Below are positions 6,799 through 6,918 of a stretch of 6,918 nucleotides of DNA, piece after piece; positions within the stretch are counted from its first letter, which is position 1; every line of letters starts with the position of its first letter. The notes under the pieces are model-generated. The model did no database searches and was not told where the DNA came from. It saw only the letters and a program-made list of their open reading frames with translations. The position numbers and the translations under genes were made by a program. This stretch comes from a bacterium TMED198 (GTDB taxonomy: Bacteria; Fidelibacterota; Marinisomatia; SCGC-AAA003-L08; D37C17): assembly GCA_002170735.1 (NCBI GenBank), contig NHIV01000077.1, positions 9,687 to 16,604 on the forward strand, read 5' to 3'.

Positions 6799-6918
6799 TA
6801 AATATAGATTTCTGGCAGTTTCTTATTCAATGGTTGGGTCCATCCTATTTTTTGGATTCATAGGCTACTCTATTGATAATAAATTTGGCTCAAACTATAA
6901 AATATATTTTTTTATTTT
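6770..6918 (+). CDS. AtpZ/AtpI-like membrane protein, 3'-truncated by window edge
   Basis: About 49 codons are visible. The peptide runs KNNKYRFLAVSYSMVGSI, then LFFGFIGYSIDNKFGSN, then a second hydrophobic stretch cut by the window end. A first helix followed by G-x(2)-G-x(3)-D-x(2)-FG is the pattern of the small AtpZ/AtpI proteins encoded at the start of F1Fo ATP synthase operons, thought to help c-ring assembly or Mg2+ uptake. The frame opens only at 6764. Possible starts are TTG 6770 (weak GAG 4 bases upstream), CTG 6788 and ATG 6830. The ATG would begin inside the first helix and lose the conserved YRFL segment, so I prefer TTG, which overlaps the bactofilin gene by 29 bases. The identity is fairly secure; the start is not. 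It suggests that atpB and other ATP synthase genes follow beyond the window. Confidence 0.72.
   Translation, partial: MDLLQKLKNNKYRFLAVSYSMVGSILFFGFIGYSIDNKFGSNYKIYFFI

Noticed and set aside
6519..6830. 103-codon open frame on the minus strand opposite bactofilin
   Set aside because: It is antisense to a clear bactofilin and to the start of the AtpZ-like gene, with no recognisable protein signature.

Overview
This is a compact, AT-rich bacterial chromosomal segment (by eye about one third G+C) made of housekeeping genes in two divergent gene blocks. Nothing in it looks like a prophage, insertion sequence, CRISPR array, defence locus or recent transfer. No rRNA or tRNA gene was recognised.

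The minus-strand block, read right to left, is secD - secF - purA. SecD and SecF are separate proteins, with only 3 bases between the secD stop and the preferred secF start. purA starts 5 bases after the secF stop and runs off the left edge, so its C-terminus is missing. The plus-strand block is parA - parB - M23 metallopeptidase - bactofilin - an AtpZ/AtpI-like membrane protein that runs off the right edge. Most of these genes overlap or nearly touch: parA/parB by 8 bases, M23/bactofilin by 23, and bactofilin/atpZ-like probably by 29. The only sizeable non-coding stretch is the 159-base divergent region at 3878-4036. It holds a candidate parA promoter and a perfect 10-base direct repeat spaced 22 bases apart.

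How the genes fit together: SecDF assists Sec-dependent protein export using the proton gradient. PurA makes adenylosuccinate for AMP synthesis. ParA/ParB segregate the chromosome origin. The membrane-anchored M23 enzyme probably trims peptidoglycan, and the bactofilin next to it probably forms the polymer that positions it. The partial last gene probably marks the start of an F1Fo ATP synthase cluster. The plus-strand block therefore joins segregation, cell-wall shaping and energy genes in one likely transcription unit.

Organism (inference only): low G+C, SecD with a long FCB-type P1 head region, unfused secD/secF, frequent lack of Shine-Dalgarno sequences and use of TTG starts suggest a streamlined, probably marine member of the FCB superphylum. 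A SAR406/Marinimicrobia-like lineage is my best guess, but no marker in the window proves it. I found no clearly new biological system. The items most worth a second look are the M23-bactofilin pair in a parAB-to-ATP-synthase unit, the repeat in the divergent promoter region and the acidic insertion in SecD.
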